Origin: Streptomyces mirabilis
GTDB lineage: Bacteria > Actinomycetota > Actinomycetes > Streptomycetales > Streptomycetaceae
Reading direction: 5' to 3'
DNA: 64,000 bases
Assembly (NCBI RefSeq): GCF_039503195.1
Contig: NZ_JBCJKP010000001.1
Span: forward strand, 1,984,001 to 2,048,000
Positions 29,549 through 39,150 of the stretch are shown in pieces. Each line of letters starts with the position of its first letter. Within the stretch, counting starts at the first letter, position 1. The notes beneath the pieces are model-generated. The model saw only the letters and a program-made list of their open reading frames with translations, searched no databases and was not told where the DNA came from. The position numbers were made by a program, and so were the translations under genes.

Positions 29549-29821
29549 ATGATGGAGCAGCACGAGGCCCTGCAGCTCGCGGTGGCGTTTCTCGCGCGCA
29601 GCCAGCGCGATGACGAGCCGCCTCTCGCCATCGACGCAGAGCGGGTCCGAGAGAGCAACGGGCTCTTGATCGTGCCCTACAACTCTGTGCAGTACCTCGC
29701 CTCGCGTGATGTGAGACAGCAGCTGCTGGACTGCTGGCCCATCCTCGTCGACCTTGAACGCGGAGACGTGCGATTCGGGACCCTGGACGAGCGGCATGTG
29801 TGGAGGAACCCGAGCACCTGA
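29549..29821 (+). CDS. Imm35/YrhB-like immunity protein
   Basis: 90-residue cytosolic protein resembling the Imm35 (YrhB) domain: helix EALQLAVAFLARSQRDDEPP, strands SNGLLIVPYNSVQYLASRD, then the signature CWPILVDLERGDVRFGTLDE. Such proteins guard against polymorphic toxins or occur as orphan immunity genes. No toxin partner lies next to it; neighbours are an IS5 transposase and a P450. GGAGAC lies upstream of ATG 29,549 and 29,552. Confidence 0.65.
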   Translation: MMEQHEALQLAVAFLARSQRDDEPPLAIDAERVRESNGLLIVPYNSVQYLASRDVRQQLLDCWPILVDLERGDVRFGTLDERHVWRNPST

Positions 29822-30043
29822 CGAGGCCACGGCTGTCCGCAACCGCAGTCACGGGACAACCCTGAGGGGATCGACGCCTACATCCCCCACACCACAGTGA
29901 TCTTCAGGCTCATGGCGGTTTCCGTGCTCGCCTTTGTCGTCCCCGCCGTTCCCGTTTTTCCCCAACCTGTTCGGCTGGATGCGTCCTTCGCCGAAGCGCC
30001 GCCCACTGCTAGCGTCGGGCCAACTGGGAGACGGGGGCAGGCG

Positions 30044-31246
30044 GTGGCGGCAGCCGAGGTGATCGATCTGGTGGCGATGGGCGAGGACTTCGTCCGCGAT
30101 CCGTATCCGGTTTACGCGGCGCTGCGCGAGCGCGGACCCGTGCACAAGGTGCGGATTCCGGAGGGTGCGGAGGCCTGGCTTGTCGTCGGGTACGAGGCCG
30201 GCCGGGCGGCGCTCGTAGATCCGCGGTTGTCCAAGCAGTGGAAGAACGCGTCGCCCACCTTTCCAATCCCCAGTCCATCTGCGGGCCCGCACATGCTCAA
30301 CTCCGACCCGCCGGACCATGAGCGGCTGCGCAAGCTGGTCGTCCGTGAGTTCACTCCGCGCCGGATCGAACAGTTCGCGCCGCGCGTGCGGCAGATCACC
30401 GACGAGTTGATCGACGCGATGGTGGCGCTTCCGGACGGGCGGGCCGAACTGGTCGAGGCACTCTCGTTCCCGCTGCCAATCTCAGTGATTTGCGAGCTGC
30501 TCGGCGTGCCGATGCTGGACCGGGCCGCGTTCCGCACCTGGACCGGCACGATCCTCACCGACCCCGACCCGGAGGCGCGGCTGGCGGCGACCGGTGAGGT
30601 GGCGACGTATCTCGCCGAGTTGCTGGAGCGCAAGCGCCTGGCCCCGGGCCAGGACCTGATGAGCGCCCTGATTCGCACCACCGACGAGGAGGGCGACCGG
30701 CTGTCTGCGGAGGAACTGCGCGGTACCGCTTGGCTGCTGCTGGTCGCGGGGCATGAGACCACGGTCAATCTGATCTCCAACGGCGTGTTGGCCCTGCTGA
30801 CCCATGCCGACCAAGTCGCCGCACTGCGCGAGGACATGACGCTCATGGACAACGCCGTGGAGGAGATGCTGCGCTACGACGGGCCGGTGGAGACGCCGAC
30901 GTTCAGGTTCACCACCGAGCCGGTCGAGATCGGCAATACGGTCATCCCCGGCGGTGGTGAGCTGGTCCTCGTGGCCCTGGCGGACGCAAACCACGACCCG
31001 GCACGCTTCCCCGACCCCGGCCGCTTCGACGTCCGGCGGCCCGCCCATGGTCATGTCGCCTTCGGCCACGGCATCCACTACTGCCTGGGCGCGCCGCTCG
31101 CCCGCATGGAGGCTCGGATCGCGATCCGTGCTCTGCTGGAGCGCTGCCCCGACCTCGCCCTCGACGCCCACCCGGCCGCCCTGACCTGGCGCAACGGCAT
31201 GCTCATCCGCGGCCCGCGTCAGCTGCCGGTCCGGTGGAAGTCCTGA
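30044..31246 (+). CDS. cytochrome P450
   Basis: 400-residue soluble bacterial P450 (CYP107-like). I-helix oxygen motif LLLVAGHETTVNLISNG near residue 233; K-helix ExxR in AVEEMLRYDGPVET; haem loop VAFGHGIHYCLGAPLARME with the Cys ligand near residue 346. The N-terminus VIDLVAMGEDFVRDPYPVYA is typical, so I start at GTG 30,044; the open frame back to 29,897 looks non-coding. No ferredoxin or reductase is adjacent, so redox partners must come from elsewhere. It is flanked downstream by IS ends; substrate unknown. Confidence 0.92.
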   Translation: MAAAEVIDLVAMGEDFVRDPYPVYAALRERGPVHKVRIPEGAEAWLVVGYEAGRAALVDPRLSKQWKNASPTFPIPSPSAGPHMLNSDPPDHERLRKLVVREFTPRRIEQFAPRVRQITDELIDAMVALPDGRAELVEALSFPLPISVICELLGVPMLDRAAFRTWTGTILTDPDPEARLAATGEVATYLAELLERKRLAPGQDLMSALIRTTDEEGDRLSAEELRGTAWLLLVAGHETTVNLISNGVLALLTHADQVAALREDMTLMDNAVEEMLRYDGPVETPTFRFTTEPVEIGNTVIPGGGELVLVALADANHDPARFPDPGRFDVRRPAHGHVAFGHGIHYCLGAPLARMEARIAIRALLERCPDLALDAHPAALTWRNGMLIRGPRQLPVRWKS

Positions 31247-31255
31247 CCTCCCGCT

Positions 31256-31476
31256 TGCCGAATACCTCATCCGTGCTGGTCAGGCTCCATGCGTGTACTC
31301 GTAGAGGATGCCGCCGCATTGCGTGCGTCTACGTTGCCCTTGCCGAATACCTCATCCATGCAGGTGCAAGCAGGTTTCGGGTGTGCTGGCCATTGTCGCT
31401 GCAGTCCGCGCTCTCGCGCGGTTGGCGGTGTGCCCGGCATGGTGATCGGTCGTGCTGCTGAGACTGGCCACAATCC
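31256..31476 (+). mobile_element. two tandem left ends of the rve-type IS
   Basis: TGCCGAATACCTCATCC occurs at 31,256 and again at 31,341, both pointing right. The second is followed by about 110 bases resembling the IS leader, up to GATCGGTCGTGCTGCTGAGAC, the region just before the transposase start. No transposase follows; the IS is cut at about 31,476 inside another gene. Confidence 0.65.
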
Positions 31477-31637
31477 ACCACCCACCTCCGGGTGGCGCGC
31501 GGCGGGTGTACGGATTCGGAACTGTGCGCCTGCCGGTGCCGTTCGGCCTCGCGGATCAGCACCGCCGGGTCGTCGAAGGCCGCGCCACGGATCTCAACGG
31601 CGAGGTCGTGCCGGAGGCTCTCGGGTTCGAACGCCAT
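31476..31637 (-). pseudogene. 5' fragment of a gene cut by IS sequence
   Basis: ATG 31,635-31,637 has AAAGGA seven bases upstream and opens a frame beginning AFEPESLRHDLAVEIRGAAF, then DDPAVLIREAERHRQAHSS. The frame continues only into IS-derived sequence after about 31,476. Protein family unknown. It is divergent from the PucR-type gene. Confidence 0.5.
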
Positions 31638-31796
31638 ATCGCGATCCTTTCTGTGCAACTGGTTGCGCAGACAGGCGGCAGCGCTCGTTGAAGAAAGGAC
31701 TCACCCGGGACGGCGGGGCAACTGGTCGGGCGGTAGCCGGGCCTCATGCCGAACGCTTTGGGCTCACACACGATCGCGGGCGTCTATCATCCGCGC

Positions 31797-32990
31797 ATGA
31801 CCATGCCGCTGGGCGCCGACCCGTGCATGACTGATCTGCTCGACCGGCTCCTGGTCTCGGTGGACTCACTGACCGACGAACTGACCGCCGAGATCCTCAA
31901 CGGCGAGCGCTCGTACGCCGAGGGCATGCTGCTGAGCCACGAGCAGTTGCGCGCCCCCGTGCACGACAACCTGTGCACGCTGCTGGCAGCCTTGAAAAAC
32001 GGGGGTGTGCCCACCAGCATGGACGCCCCGCGGGCGGCGGGCCGGCTCAAGGCCGAACAAGGCATCCCGCTGGCCGCTCTGCTGCATGCCTTCCGTCTCG
32101 GCGGGCGGTTCATCTGGGACCGGCTGCTGGCGATGGCCCTCGGCAAGGACAGCGCAGCCTGGCTGCTGCACAGGGCCTCGGACATCTGGTTGATCATCGA
32201 CGAGTGCTCCAGCGCCGCTGCCGAGGCCTACCGCGTCGCGGTGGAGGAACAGGTATGCCGCGATGCCGCCGCACGGCGCGTCATGCTCACCACGCTGCTC
32301 GACGGCACCGCGGGGAACAGCTCCAGGGCCTGGGAGGCCATGCGGGTCCTGCGGCTGGACCGCAAAGGACCGTTCCTGGTGGTGTGCGGCGAGATCAACG
32401 ACGGCGTCGGCCCTCTGCCGACGGTCGAGGGACAGCTGCGGGCGGTCGACATCGACGGCGAGTGGATCCACCGGGCAGGCAGCCTGCTCGGCCTCCTCGC
32501 CCTGCCGAACGAGCAGCTGGTCGTCGCGGTGGAGGAACTCCTCGACGGCATCGCACTTTCCCGCGTGGGCATCAGCCGGCCCTTCGCCTCGCTCATGGAC
32601 GCGCCGAACGCTCGACGGGAGGCCCAACTGGCGGCCCAGTGCCTGCCACCCGGGACCCCCGGCACACACGTCTACGGGAGCTCGCCGATAGCCCTGCTCG
32701 CGGCGGCCTCCCCCGACGCCGCTTCCGAGGTGGCCCGTACGGTCTTCGGGCCGCTGCTCACCCTGCCGACGACGGAACGAGCCGTCCTGCTCGACACCTT
32801 GGGCGTCTGGTTCGCCACCGGCGGCTCGACCACAGTGGCCGCCGAGCACCTGCACTGCCACCGCAACACCGTCCTGTACCGGCTGGGCAGGATCACCGAA
32901 CTGACCGGCCGGCGAACCAGCGACGCGGACTCCTGCGCGGAGCTCTACGTTGCCCTGCAGGCCGTGCGACTGGGCACCATCCCGGAATGA
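31797..32990 (+). CDS. PucR-family transcriptional regulator
   Basis: 397-residue regulator. The N-terminal part ([40 protein letters not shown]) is the RsbT-co-antagonist-like sensory region common in actinobacterial PucR proteins. The C-terminus is the Puc[24 protein letters not shown] followed by [15 protein letters not shown]. PucR proteins often activate purine or aromatic catabolism, and a molybdenum hydroxylase operon follows on the same strand, so it is the likely regulator. Start at ATG 31,797; ATG 31,827 is possible. Confidence 0.85.
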   Translation: MTMPLGADPCMTDLLDRLLVSVDSLTDELTAEILNGERSYAEGMLLSHEQLRAPVHDNLCTLLAALKNGGVPTSMDAPRAAGRLKAEQGIPLAALLHAFRLGGRFIWDRLLAMALGKDSAAWLLHRASDIWLIIDECSSAAAEAYRVAVEEQVCRDAAARRVMLTTLLDGTAGNSSRAWEAMRVLRLDRKGPFLVVCGEINDGVGPLPTVEGQLRAVDIDGEWIHRAGSLLGLLALPNEQLVVAVEELLDGIALSRVGISRPFASLMDAPNARREAQLAAQCLPPGTPGTHVYGSSPIALLAAASPDAASEVARTVFGPLLTLPTTERAVLLDTLGVWFATGGSTTVAAEHLHCHRNTVLYRLGRITELTGRRTSDADSCAELYVALQAVRLGTIPE

Positions 32991-33119
32991 GGCCTCGGCC
33001 GGCCTGGACACCGGTACGCGCGGACGCGCTCCGGCGATCACGCCGAAGGTCGGCGCGGGTGTCTCCCGGTGGTCAGGGAACCGGCGGACTGAGGTTCTCC
33101 CGGCGCCGACAGGCCTCTG

Positions 33120-33171
33120 ACTGTCTCCCTTCACAGTCCCCTTTCACTGTCCTTTTTCGCTGTCTCCTCAT
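33120..33171 (+). repeat. four tandem 13-bp repeats upstream of the hydroxylase operon
   Basis: ACTGTCTCCCTTC, ACAGTCCCCTTTC, ACTGTCCTTTTTC and GCTGTCTCCTCAT run head to tail, consensus ACTGTCYCCTTTC. They lie in the 419-base gap between the PucR gene and the hydroxylase gene, about 240 bases before its start. Regulator-binding iterons are a reasonable guess. The rest of the gap shows no gene. Confidence 0.6.
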
Positions 33172-33409
33172 TTCATTCTCTCCTCGTGCGAATACTGGCT
33201 TTCCGTTGTGCTCGCGCACAATCTGCTGCCCCGCTTCGCTGGTGCTCGGCCCAAAGACCAGGACTTTATGCGGTTCTAGGCTCTGGTCCGCTCGCCTATG
33301 GGGAGCCGACAACAGGTTGTGCCCAGTGCTCCCTGCCGCGCTGGTCCCGAGAACGCACCTGTCTGCCGATCTCGGGAGCGGACGACCGGGAACAAGAAAG
33401 GAATGGCCG

Positions 33410-35743
33410 ATGACCGACGTCCCTGCCAGGAGTAGCCGCACCTCTGGACGTGGTGAGCGCGCGCGGGTCGGCCGCCGCGCGTTCATCGGCTATGTGCTGG
33501 GTGGAGCCACGCTTGCCGTGGCCGCCGACCTCGGGCTGGGCACACCTGCCTACGCCGCGGTGCCCTCAGCGCCCCAGATCCCGGAGTTGTACGACCTCGA
33601 GGATCTGCAGACCGACGCCGCGCTCCCCACGTCCGCGCTGATCAAGATCGTGATCAACGAGGACGGCACCGCGTCGTTCGAGCTTCCGCGGATGGAGGTC
33701 GGCCAGGGAATCACCACCTCGACAGCGATGATCATCGCCGAGGAGCTCGACCTGCCGGTCGACAAGGTGCACGTGGCCTTGGCACCGGCCCGCCCCGAGT
33801 TGATGTTCAACCAGCTCACCGGCGGATCGAACACCACGGTCTCGACCTTCACACCTGTACGAGTCGCCGCGGCGATCGCCAGGAAGGCGCTGCTGGAAGC
33901 CGCGGCGATCGAGCTCGGCTCGGCAGTGGCGCTGCTGAAGTCCAAGGAAGGGGCGATCTTCGCGCCTGACGGGTCATCAATGACTTACGGCTCTCTGGCC
34001 ACCAAGGCCGCCAGCCGCACCGTCAAGGCGGTGCAGGTCGAACTCAAGGCCACTTCGAGTTTCTCGGTGATCGGCAAGCCCTACCGGCGGGAGGACGCCC
34101 GACTTGCGGTCACCGGGCGGAAGAAATTCACGCTGGACCTTCACGTGCCGGACGCGCTGCCGACCATGGTCTGCCGCCCACCCACTCTGAACGGCTCGCC
34201 GAAGTCGGTATACAACCGAGCCACGGTGCTTGCCATGCCGGGCATAACGGATGTGGCGATGGTCGACACGGGAGTCGCTGTTCGCGCGGAGACATTCGGG
34301 CAGTGCATCGACGCGGTGCGTGCCCTCGACGTGGAGTGGAACCCGGGCCCGGTCGCGGGCGAGTCCGACGAGACGATCCTGGCCCGGCTGAGGAAGGCCG
34401 AGCTGCCGCTGGCGGTCCCGAAGGTCCCGCTGCTGGCGGGCACGGTGGAGGCGGACTTCACCTTCATGTTCCGCAGCAGCGCCGCTCTCGAGCCGAACTG
34501 TGCGATCGCCGACGTCCGGTCGGACCGCGCGACGGTGTGGGCGGGACTGAAGGTGCCGATCGTGGCACAGGGTGACATCGCCAAGGCAGTCGGCCTGCCG
34601 CAGAACGCGGTCACCGTCAACGTCGTCACCGGCGGAGGGTCGTTCGGACACAAACTCTTCGCTGACCCCGCCATCGAGGCCGCCAAGATCTCCAAGGCGA
34701 TGGGCAAGCCGGTCAAGCTGATGTGGCATCGCGCCGACGAGCCTCGGCAAGGGCGGGTGCACCCCATGGTGACCTCGCGGATCCGGGCCACGTACCTGGC
34801 CGGGCAAGTGCTGACCTTCGAACAGCGGCAGACCAGTGTGGTCACCGACTTCAGTCACGGACTCGGCGAGATGATCACGGCGACGGCCGACAGGCTGCCC
34901 ACCGGGCTCGGCGCGCTGGGGTTCTCCGAGACCATCTTCACGCTGACCCAGGAACTCCCCTATAACTTCGGCGTCGTCACCCAGCTGCTCAACGAGACCG
35001 ACGCGCGCTTCAACACCGGGAGCATGCGCAACATCTACTCGCCCGATGTGGCGTGTGCCAATGAACTGGTGGTCGATCAGCTCGCCCGGAAGATGGGCAG
35101 GGATCCGCTGGCGTTCCGACTTGCGTTCCTCAAGAACGACCGGGTCAAAGCGGTGCTCCAGAAGGTCGCCGACGTGGGCAGGTGGGGCAGGTCGATGCCC
35201 GCCGGGATGGCGCAGGGCATCGCGATCCACAGCGAGTACAAGGGCGCGACCGCGGTGCTCGTCGAGATCGACTGTCGGCCCGAGACCGTGAACCGCAAGA
35301 TCTACAACGCCGTCACCGGGCCGCGGGTGACGAAGGCCGTGATCGCCGTGGACGCCGGACTGGTGATCAACCCCCAGGGCCTGGAGGCCCAGATGCTGGG
35401 TGGTGTCTCGGACGGGATCGCGCTCGCCCTCACCAGCAGCCTGCACCTGCGCGACGGGCACTTCCTCGAAGCCAGCTGGGACAACTACTTCTACACCCGG
35501 CAGTGGAACGTCCCCTTTGACTTCGAGTGCATCGTGATGCCCTCCGACTCCGAGCAACCCGGTGGTGCCGGCGAAGCCGGGGTGGCCGCGTCCGTGGCCG
35601 CGGTCGCGGGCGCCTACGCCCGTGCGACCGGCACGATGCCCACCCGGTTCCCGATCAACCACGGCACGGTGTCCTTCGAGGTCAAACCCTTCATCCCACC
35701 CATTCCCGAGTCTCCGTCCGACGGCCTGAGCCACACCTACTGA
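33410..35743 (+). CDS. molybdopterin-binding subunit of a xanthine dehydrogenase-family hydroxylase
   Basis: 777-residue large subunit of the isoquinoline 1-oxidoreductase/aldehyde oxidase type. A TAT signal is present (RRAFIGYVLGGATLAVAADL). Mo-pterin blocks are seen: PRMEVGQGITTSTAMIIAEE, TGGSNTTVSTFTPVR, VTGGGSFGHKLFADPAIEAA, SMRNIYSPDVACANELVVDQ, and near the end GGAGEAGVAASVAAVAGAYA with the active-site Glu (GEAGV). It forms a two-subunit enzyme with the [2Fe-2S] protein encoded 10 bases downstream, hydroxylating an aromatic N-heterocycle or aldehyde with electrons leaving through the iron-sulphur subunit. ATG 33,410 follows AGGAATGG. Confidence 0.92.
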   Translation: MTDVPARSSRTSGRGERARVGRRAFIGYVLGGATLAVAADLGLGTPAYAAVPSAPQIPELYDLEDLQTDAALPTSALIKIVINEDGTASFELPRMEVGQGITTSTAMIIAEELDLPVDKVHVALAPARPELMFNQLTGGSNTTVSTFTPVRVAAAIARKALLEAAAIELGSAVALLKSKEGAIFAPDGSSMTYGSLATKAASRTVKAVQVELKATSSFSVIGKPYRREDARLAVTGRKKFTLDLHVPDALPTMVCRPPTLNGSPKSVYNRATVLAMPGITDVAMVDTGVAVRAETFGQCIDAVRALDVEWNPGPVAGESDETILARLRKAELPLAVPKVPLLAGTVEADFTFMFRSSAALEPNCAIADVRSDRATVWAGLKVPIVAQGDIAKAVGLPQNAVTVNVVTGGGSFGHKLFADPAIEAAKISKAMGKPVKLMWHRADEPRQGRVHPMVTSRIRATYLAGQVLTFEQRQTSVVTDFSHGLGEMITATADRLPTGLGALGFSETIFTLTQELPYNFGVVTQLLNETDARFNTGSMRNIYSPDVACANELVVDQLARKMGRDPLAFRLAFLKNDRVKAVLQKVADVGRWGRSMPAGMAQGIAIHSEYKGATAVLVEIDCRPETVNRKIYNAVTGPRVTKAVIAVDAGLVINPQGLEAQMLGGVSDGIALALTSSLHLRDGHFLEASWDNYFYTRQWNVPFDFECIVMPSDSEQPGGAGEAGVAASVAAVAGAYARATGTMPTRFPINHGTVSFEVKPFIPPIPESPSDGLSHTY

Positions 35744-35753
35744 GGAGCGCACC

Positions 35754-36230
35754 ATGAGCACGCACACCTTCATCCTCAACGGCAAGCGCGTCAGCGTCGA
35801 CGTCGATGACAACCTTCGACTGCTGTGGGTCCTGCGTGACGTACTGGACGTCACCGGACCGAAGTACGGCTGTGGCATCAATGTCTGCAAGGCCTGCACG
35901 TCCCACTTCAACGGCAAGGCCTTCAATCCTTGCGCGGTGGAGGTCAAGGACGTGGGGCCGGACGACGAGATCACCACGATCGAAGGCCTGCCCGACACGG
36001 TCGGCAAGGACCTGCACCCCATGCAGGAGGCGTGGCTGGAGTACGACGTGGCACAGTGCGGCTACTGCCAACCCGGGCAGATCATGGCGGCGGTGGCCAA
36101 GGTCAGGCAGGCACGGGCCGCCGGTCATGAGATCAGCGACTCCGACCTCGACGAGATCCGCAACATCTGCCGCTGCGGTACCTACCACCGCATCCGGGAA
36201 GCGATCAAGGCGGGCGCCGCGCACATGTGA
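35754..36230 (+). CDS. [2Fe-2S] subunit of the molybdenum hydroxylase
   Basis: 158-residue small subunit. The N-terminal plant-ferredoxin-type cluster is bound by KYGCGINVCKACTSHFNG and a later Cys (FNPCAVEV). The C-terminal helical cluster has QCGYCQPGQIM and ICRCGTYHRIREAI. Pairing with the 777-residue Mo subunit just upstream in the same operon gives an IorAB-like enzyme without an FAD subunit. Confidence 0.93.
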   Translation: MSTHTFILNGKRVSVDVDDNLRLLWVLRDVLDVTGPKYGCGINVCKACTSHFNGKAFNPCAVEVKDVGPDDEITTIEGLPDTVGKDLHPMQEAWLEYDVAQCGYCQPGQIMAAVAKVRQARAAGHEISDSDLDEIRNICRCGTYHRIREAIKAGAAHM

Positions 36231-36379
36231 CCTGCCCCCGCCCGAGTGCGCGCCGCACAGGGCGTGACACGCACCTGCGTCAGCCCTCGCGGGGGGCTCT
36301 CGAGGGCGGGCCTGCACAGAGTGGCCACCATCAAGGGCCTCCCCCACGGCCGGCAGGGCCCTGCGCCCTCGAGGCCACT

Positions 36380-36855
36380 GTGTTCCTGGAGACAGGGCGC
36401 ACGGGCACGATCGAGATCGGTGCCCGAGGCAGCCGGTGCGGCGAGCCACTGACGCTGTTGGTGGAATCGATCGCTCCAACGCCACGTATGTTGGTCTTCG
36501 GTGCCATCGACTTCGCCGCGGCACTCGTACGGATCGGCAAGTACCTCGGCTACCACGTGACCGTATGCGATGCGCGCCCCCTCTTCGCGACTCCGGCACG
36601 CTTTCCGGAAGCGGATGAGGTGGTCGCCGACTGGCCGCACCGCTACCTGGCGTCACAGGCGTGGGACGCACGCACCGTGATCTGCGTACTCACCCACGAC
36701 GCCAAGTTCGACGTCCCGTTGCTGCAGCGGGCGTTGCGGCTCCCGATCGCCTACATCGGCGCGATGGGTTCGCGTCGGACCCACCTGCAACGGCTGGGGC
36801 TCCTCCGGGAGTCCGGTGTCACCGAGGCGGAGCTGGCACGGTTGCACTCTGCGGG
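36380..36855 (+). pseudogene. XdhC-family molybdenum cofactor insertion protein, truncated
   Basis: Only the middle and part of the C-terminal domain of XdhC/CoxI remain: TVFLETGRTGTIEIGARGS, the Rossmann segment PRMLVFGAIDFAAALVRIGK, CDARPLFATPARFPEADEVV and YIGAMGSRRTHLQRLGLLRE. The frame ends at RLHS exactly where the IS begins (36,851), removing the last ~60 residues, and the first ~150 are absent. XdhC inserts the sulphurated cofactor, so the neighbouring hydroxylase would need another XdhC in the genome. Confidence 0.8.
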
Positions 36856-38084
36856 TGCCGATAAATCATCCGGCCAGGTCAGGAGCTTGATCGTCGGTGG
36901 CGGGCCCGCTGCCACCGCACCGCTCCATGGTCTTCACGTGAACGGCGGTCGGGCGGCATCATGATCTGTCGCGCTGCTGCGCCTCGCCTACCTCACCGTG
37001 ACCAACGCCGTCACCATCCTGCGCCTGCTGCCGATGAGCGACCGGGACAAAGACATCGAGATCCTGGCGCTGCGGCACCAGCTGCTGGTCCTGCAGCGCC
37101 AGGTCCGCAAGCCCGCGTTCACCGACACCGACCGCGCAGTCCTCGCCGGGCTGCTCCATCGCCTCCCGATGGGCAAACTGCGCCAACTCCTGCTCCTGGT
37201 ACGCCCCGACACGATCATGCGCTGGCATCGCGACCTGCTCAAACGACGCCACGCTGCGACCTGCATACCGAAGCGGCGCGGACGCCGACCCACCGTCCGC
37301 TCGATCCGTACCCTGGTCCTTCGCCTGGCACGCGAGAACAGCTCCTGGGGGACAGGCGCATCCGCGGCGAGCTGGCGGCACTGGGCATCAAGGTCGCCGC
37401 CTCCACCATCTGGGAGATCCTCCGCGAGCACGGCATCCCACCCGCCCCCGAACGTGAGAGCACGACCTGGGCCGACTTCCTGCGCAATCAGGCGGACGGG
37501 CTGCTCGCCTGCGACTTCTTCGAAACCCGCACCCTGACCGGGGCGCGCCTGTACGTCTTCGCCGTCATCGAGCACGCCACCCGGCGCCTCCGGATCCTCG
37601 GCACTACCGCGCACCCCACCGCGGACTGGGTGGTGCAGCTCGGGCGCAACCTCGTCATGGACCTGGAGGACGCGGGCAGCAGGGTCAGATTCTTGATCCG
37701 CGACCGGGACTCCAAGTTCACGCAGGCCTTCGACGCCGTGCTGACCGATGCCGGGCTGGAGATCGTCAAAAGCGGTGTCCGGATGCCGCGGATGAACTCC
37801 ATCATGGAGCGCTGGATACAGACCTGCCGGCGCGAGCTGCTGGACCGCACCCTCATCTGGGACCAGCGCCACCTGCTCCACGCCCTTCGCGAGTTCGAGT
37901 CGTTCTACAACGGGCATCGCCCCCACCGGGCCCTGAGACAAGCCGCTCCACTCCGCTCCCTGCCCGAACCGACCACCGAGCCAGGACAGATCAAGCACCT
38001 TGAGATCCGCCGGCGAGACCGACTCGGCGGGACCCTCCACGAGTACCAACATGCAGCCTGAGAAGGCCGGTTATCGGCACCCGC
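36851..38084 (+). mobile_element. complete copy of the rve-type IS
   Basis: 1,234 bp bounded by perfect 14-bp inverted ends GCGGGTGCCGATAA (36,851-36,864) and TTATCGGCACCCGC (38,071-38,084). It contains one transposase gene with a single-base frameshift. It truncates xdhC. Flanking bases show no obvious target duplication. The same end motif recurs at 26,553, 26,929, 28,602, 31,256, 31,341, 38,361, 60,193 and 60,219. Confidence 0.85.
36998..38061 (+). pseudogene. rve/DDE transposase with one frameshift
   Basis: The N-terminal part runs from GTG 36,998 to RLARENSSWG. There one base is missing (about 37,350; expected Gly-Tyr-Arg-Arg) and the other frame continues RRIRGELAALGIKVAASTIW to the stop. 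The DDE core is intact: LLACDFFETRTL, FLIRDRDSKFT and PRMNSIMERWIQTCRREL. About 354 codons. The shift sits at a run of five G, so an assembly error is possible; otherwise the copy is dead. Confidence 0.8.
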
Positions 38085-38085
38085 A

Positions 38086-38388
38086 ATGCCACGTATGAAC
38101 TCGGTCATGGAACGCTGGGTGCAGTCCTGCCGCCGCGAACTCCTTGACCGCACCCTCATCTGGAACGAAACCCACCTGCGCCACGCCCCGCACGAGTACG
38201 AGCAGTACTACAACGCGCACCGCGCTCACCAGGCTATGAGGCAGGCAGCACCTCTACGCGCCCTCCCCGAACCGATTGCCGATCCGTGCCGGATCGCCCG
38301 CCTCGACATACGTCGGCACGACCGCCTCGGTGGAGTGATCCACGAATACCGACATGCCGCCTGAGCTGCACGGATGAGGTTTTCGGCA
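38086..38388 (+). mobile_element. 3' fragment of a second IS copy
   Basis: Begins abruptly after the previous IS with the transposase C-terminus PRMNSVMERWVQSCRRELLD, through DRLGGVIHEYRHAA to a stop at 38,364. It ends with the right IS end (38,361-38,388, TTTTCGGCA). It diverges from the adjacent copy (Val for Ile, NETHLRHAPHEYEQYYNAHR), so it is a separate lineage. Its end matches the TGCCGAATACCTCATCC type at 31,256 and 31,341 better than the neighbouring IS. Confidence 0.8.
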
Positions 38389-38489
38389 GGCGCAGGGCCG
38401 CCGGGAAGCAATCCCGGCGGGCCCTCTGAAGCTCAGCCCGACCCCTTTACTCCGCCCCGAGCCAGCCGGTGCCGAGGAAGGTGATTCTG

Positions 38490-38822
38490 CTATTCATGCG
38501 GACGTCCCACCTCAAGGAACTGCCGATAGACGAGGTCGAGCAGCGCCGCGTATGCGTGTTGCGAGCGGACGACGGCCTGGTCTTCACCCGATGCCGTGTC
38601 ACCGAGCCGATTGATTCGCTGCATCAACTCTTCGAGCATGGCGAGGAGGTCGACCGGCGCCGGTTTGAAGATGCCGCGTTCCACGAACCTGATGACCGTC
38701 GTGACGTATTCGTCGGCTTCCGCCAGATCGGCGTACGTCATTTTCAAGCCCTCGGTCGAGCCGCCCGACGGAAACGGCAGGCGGCACCACAGGGTGTAGG
38801 AATCCATGAAAGTCAACGTCAT
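38490..38822 (-). CDS. hypothetical protein coupled to a SUKH-like remnant
   Basis: 110-residue acidic, mostly helical protein (MTYADLAEADEYVTTVIRFV, PVDLLAMLEELMQRINRLGD) of unknown family. Its ATG overlaps the stop of the upstream SUKH-like frame as ATGA, indicating coupled translation. Given the neighbourhood it may belong to an immunity gene set, but nothing in the sequence proves this. Confidence 0.6.
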   Translation of the reverse strand: MTLTFMDSYTLWCRLPFPSGGSTEGLKMTYADLAEADEYVTTVIRFVERGIFKPAPVDLLAMLEELMQRINRLGDTASGEDQAVVRSQHAYAALLDLVYRQFLEVGRPHE

Positions 38823-39059
38823 CCGTATCTCGAGCGCATCGTCTCGCCCAGGTTCCACCAGTGGGACGCTGGATGGGACAGGGTGAGGTGCCCGTTGATC
38901 TGCACGGGTGCGTAGGCGTCGACGATCTGCTTGTAGTCCGTCGGAAGCTCCCTGCCGAGTTCCTCCTCCAGGCGGAGCCAGGCCGCAGGCTTGGCGAAGC
39001 GTTCCTCTCCCGGGCCGAGCATGGCGAAGACGGCCTACGGCCTGCAGGTAGTCGGTCAT
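38819..39059 (-). pseudogene. frameshifted SUKH (SMI1/KNR4) immunity gene remnant
   Basis: A start frame gives TDYLQAVG. One base later in another frame it continues VFAMLGPGEERFAKPAAWLR, then LEEELGRELPTDYKQIVDAY and LTLSHPASHWWNLGE, the SUKH core (LExxLG-x-x-LPxDYK). It stops after about 80 residues, less than half the usual domain. Immunity function is inferred from the family. Just upstream lies an IS5 transposase gene in the opposite direction. Confidence 0.55.
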
Positions 39060-39150
39060 GGCCCCTCGAAAGTAATTGCTGGGAAAACGTCCATGTCAGC
39101 ATCGACCACGTCTCCGGTCCGCGGCCCGCAGGGGCCCTCGTTGTCATGGC

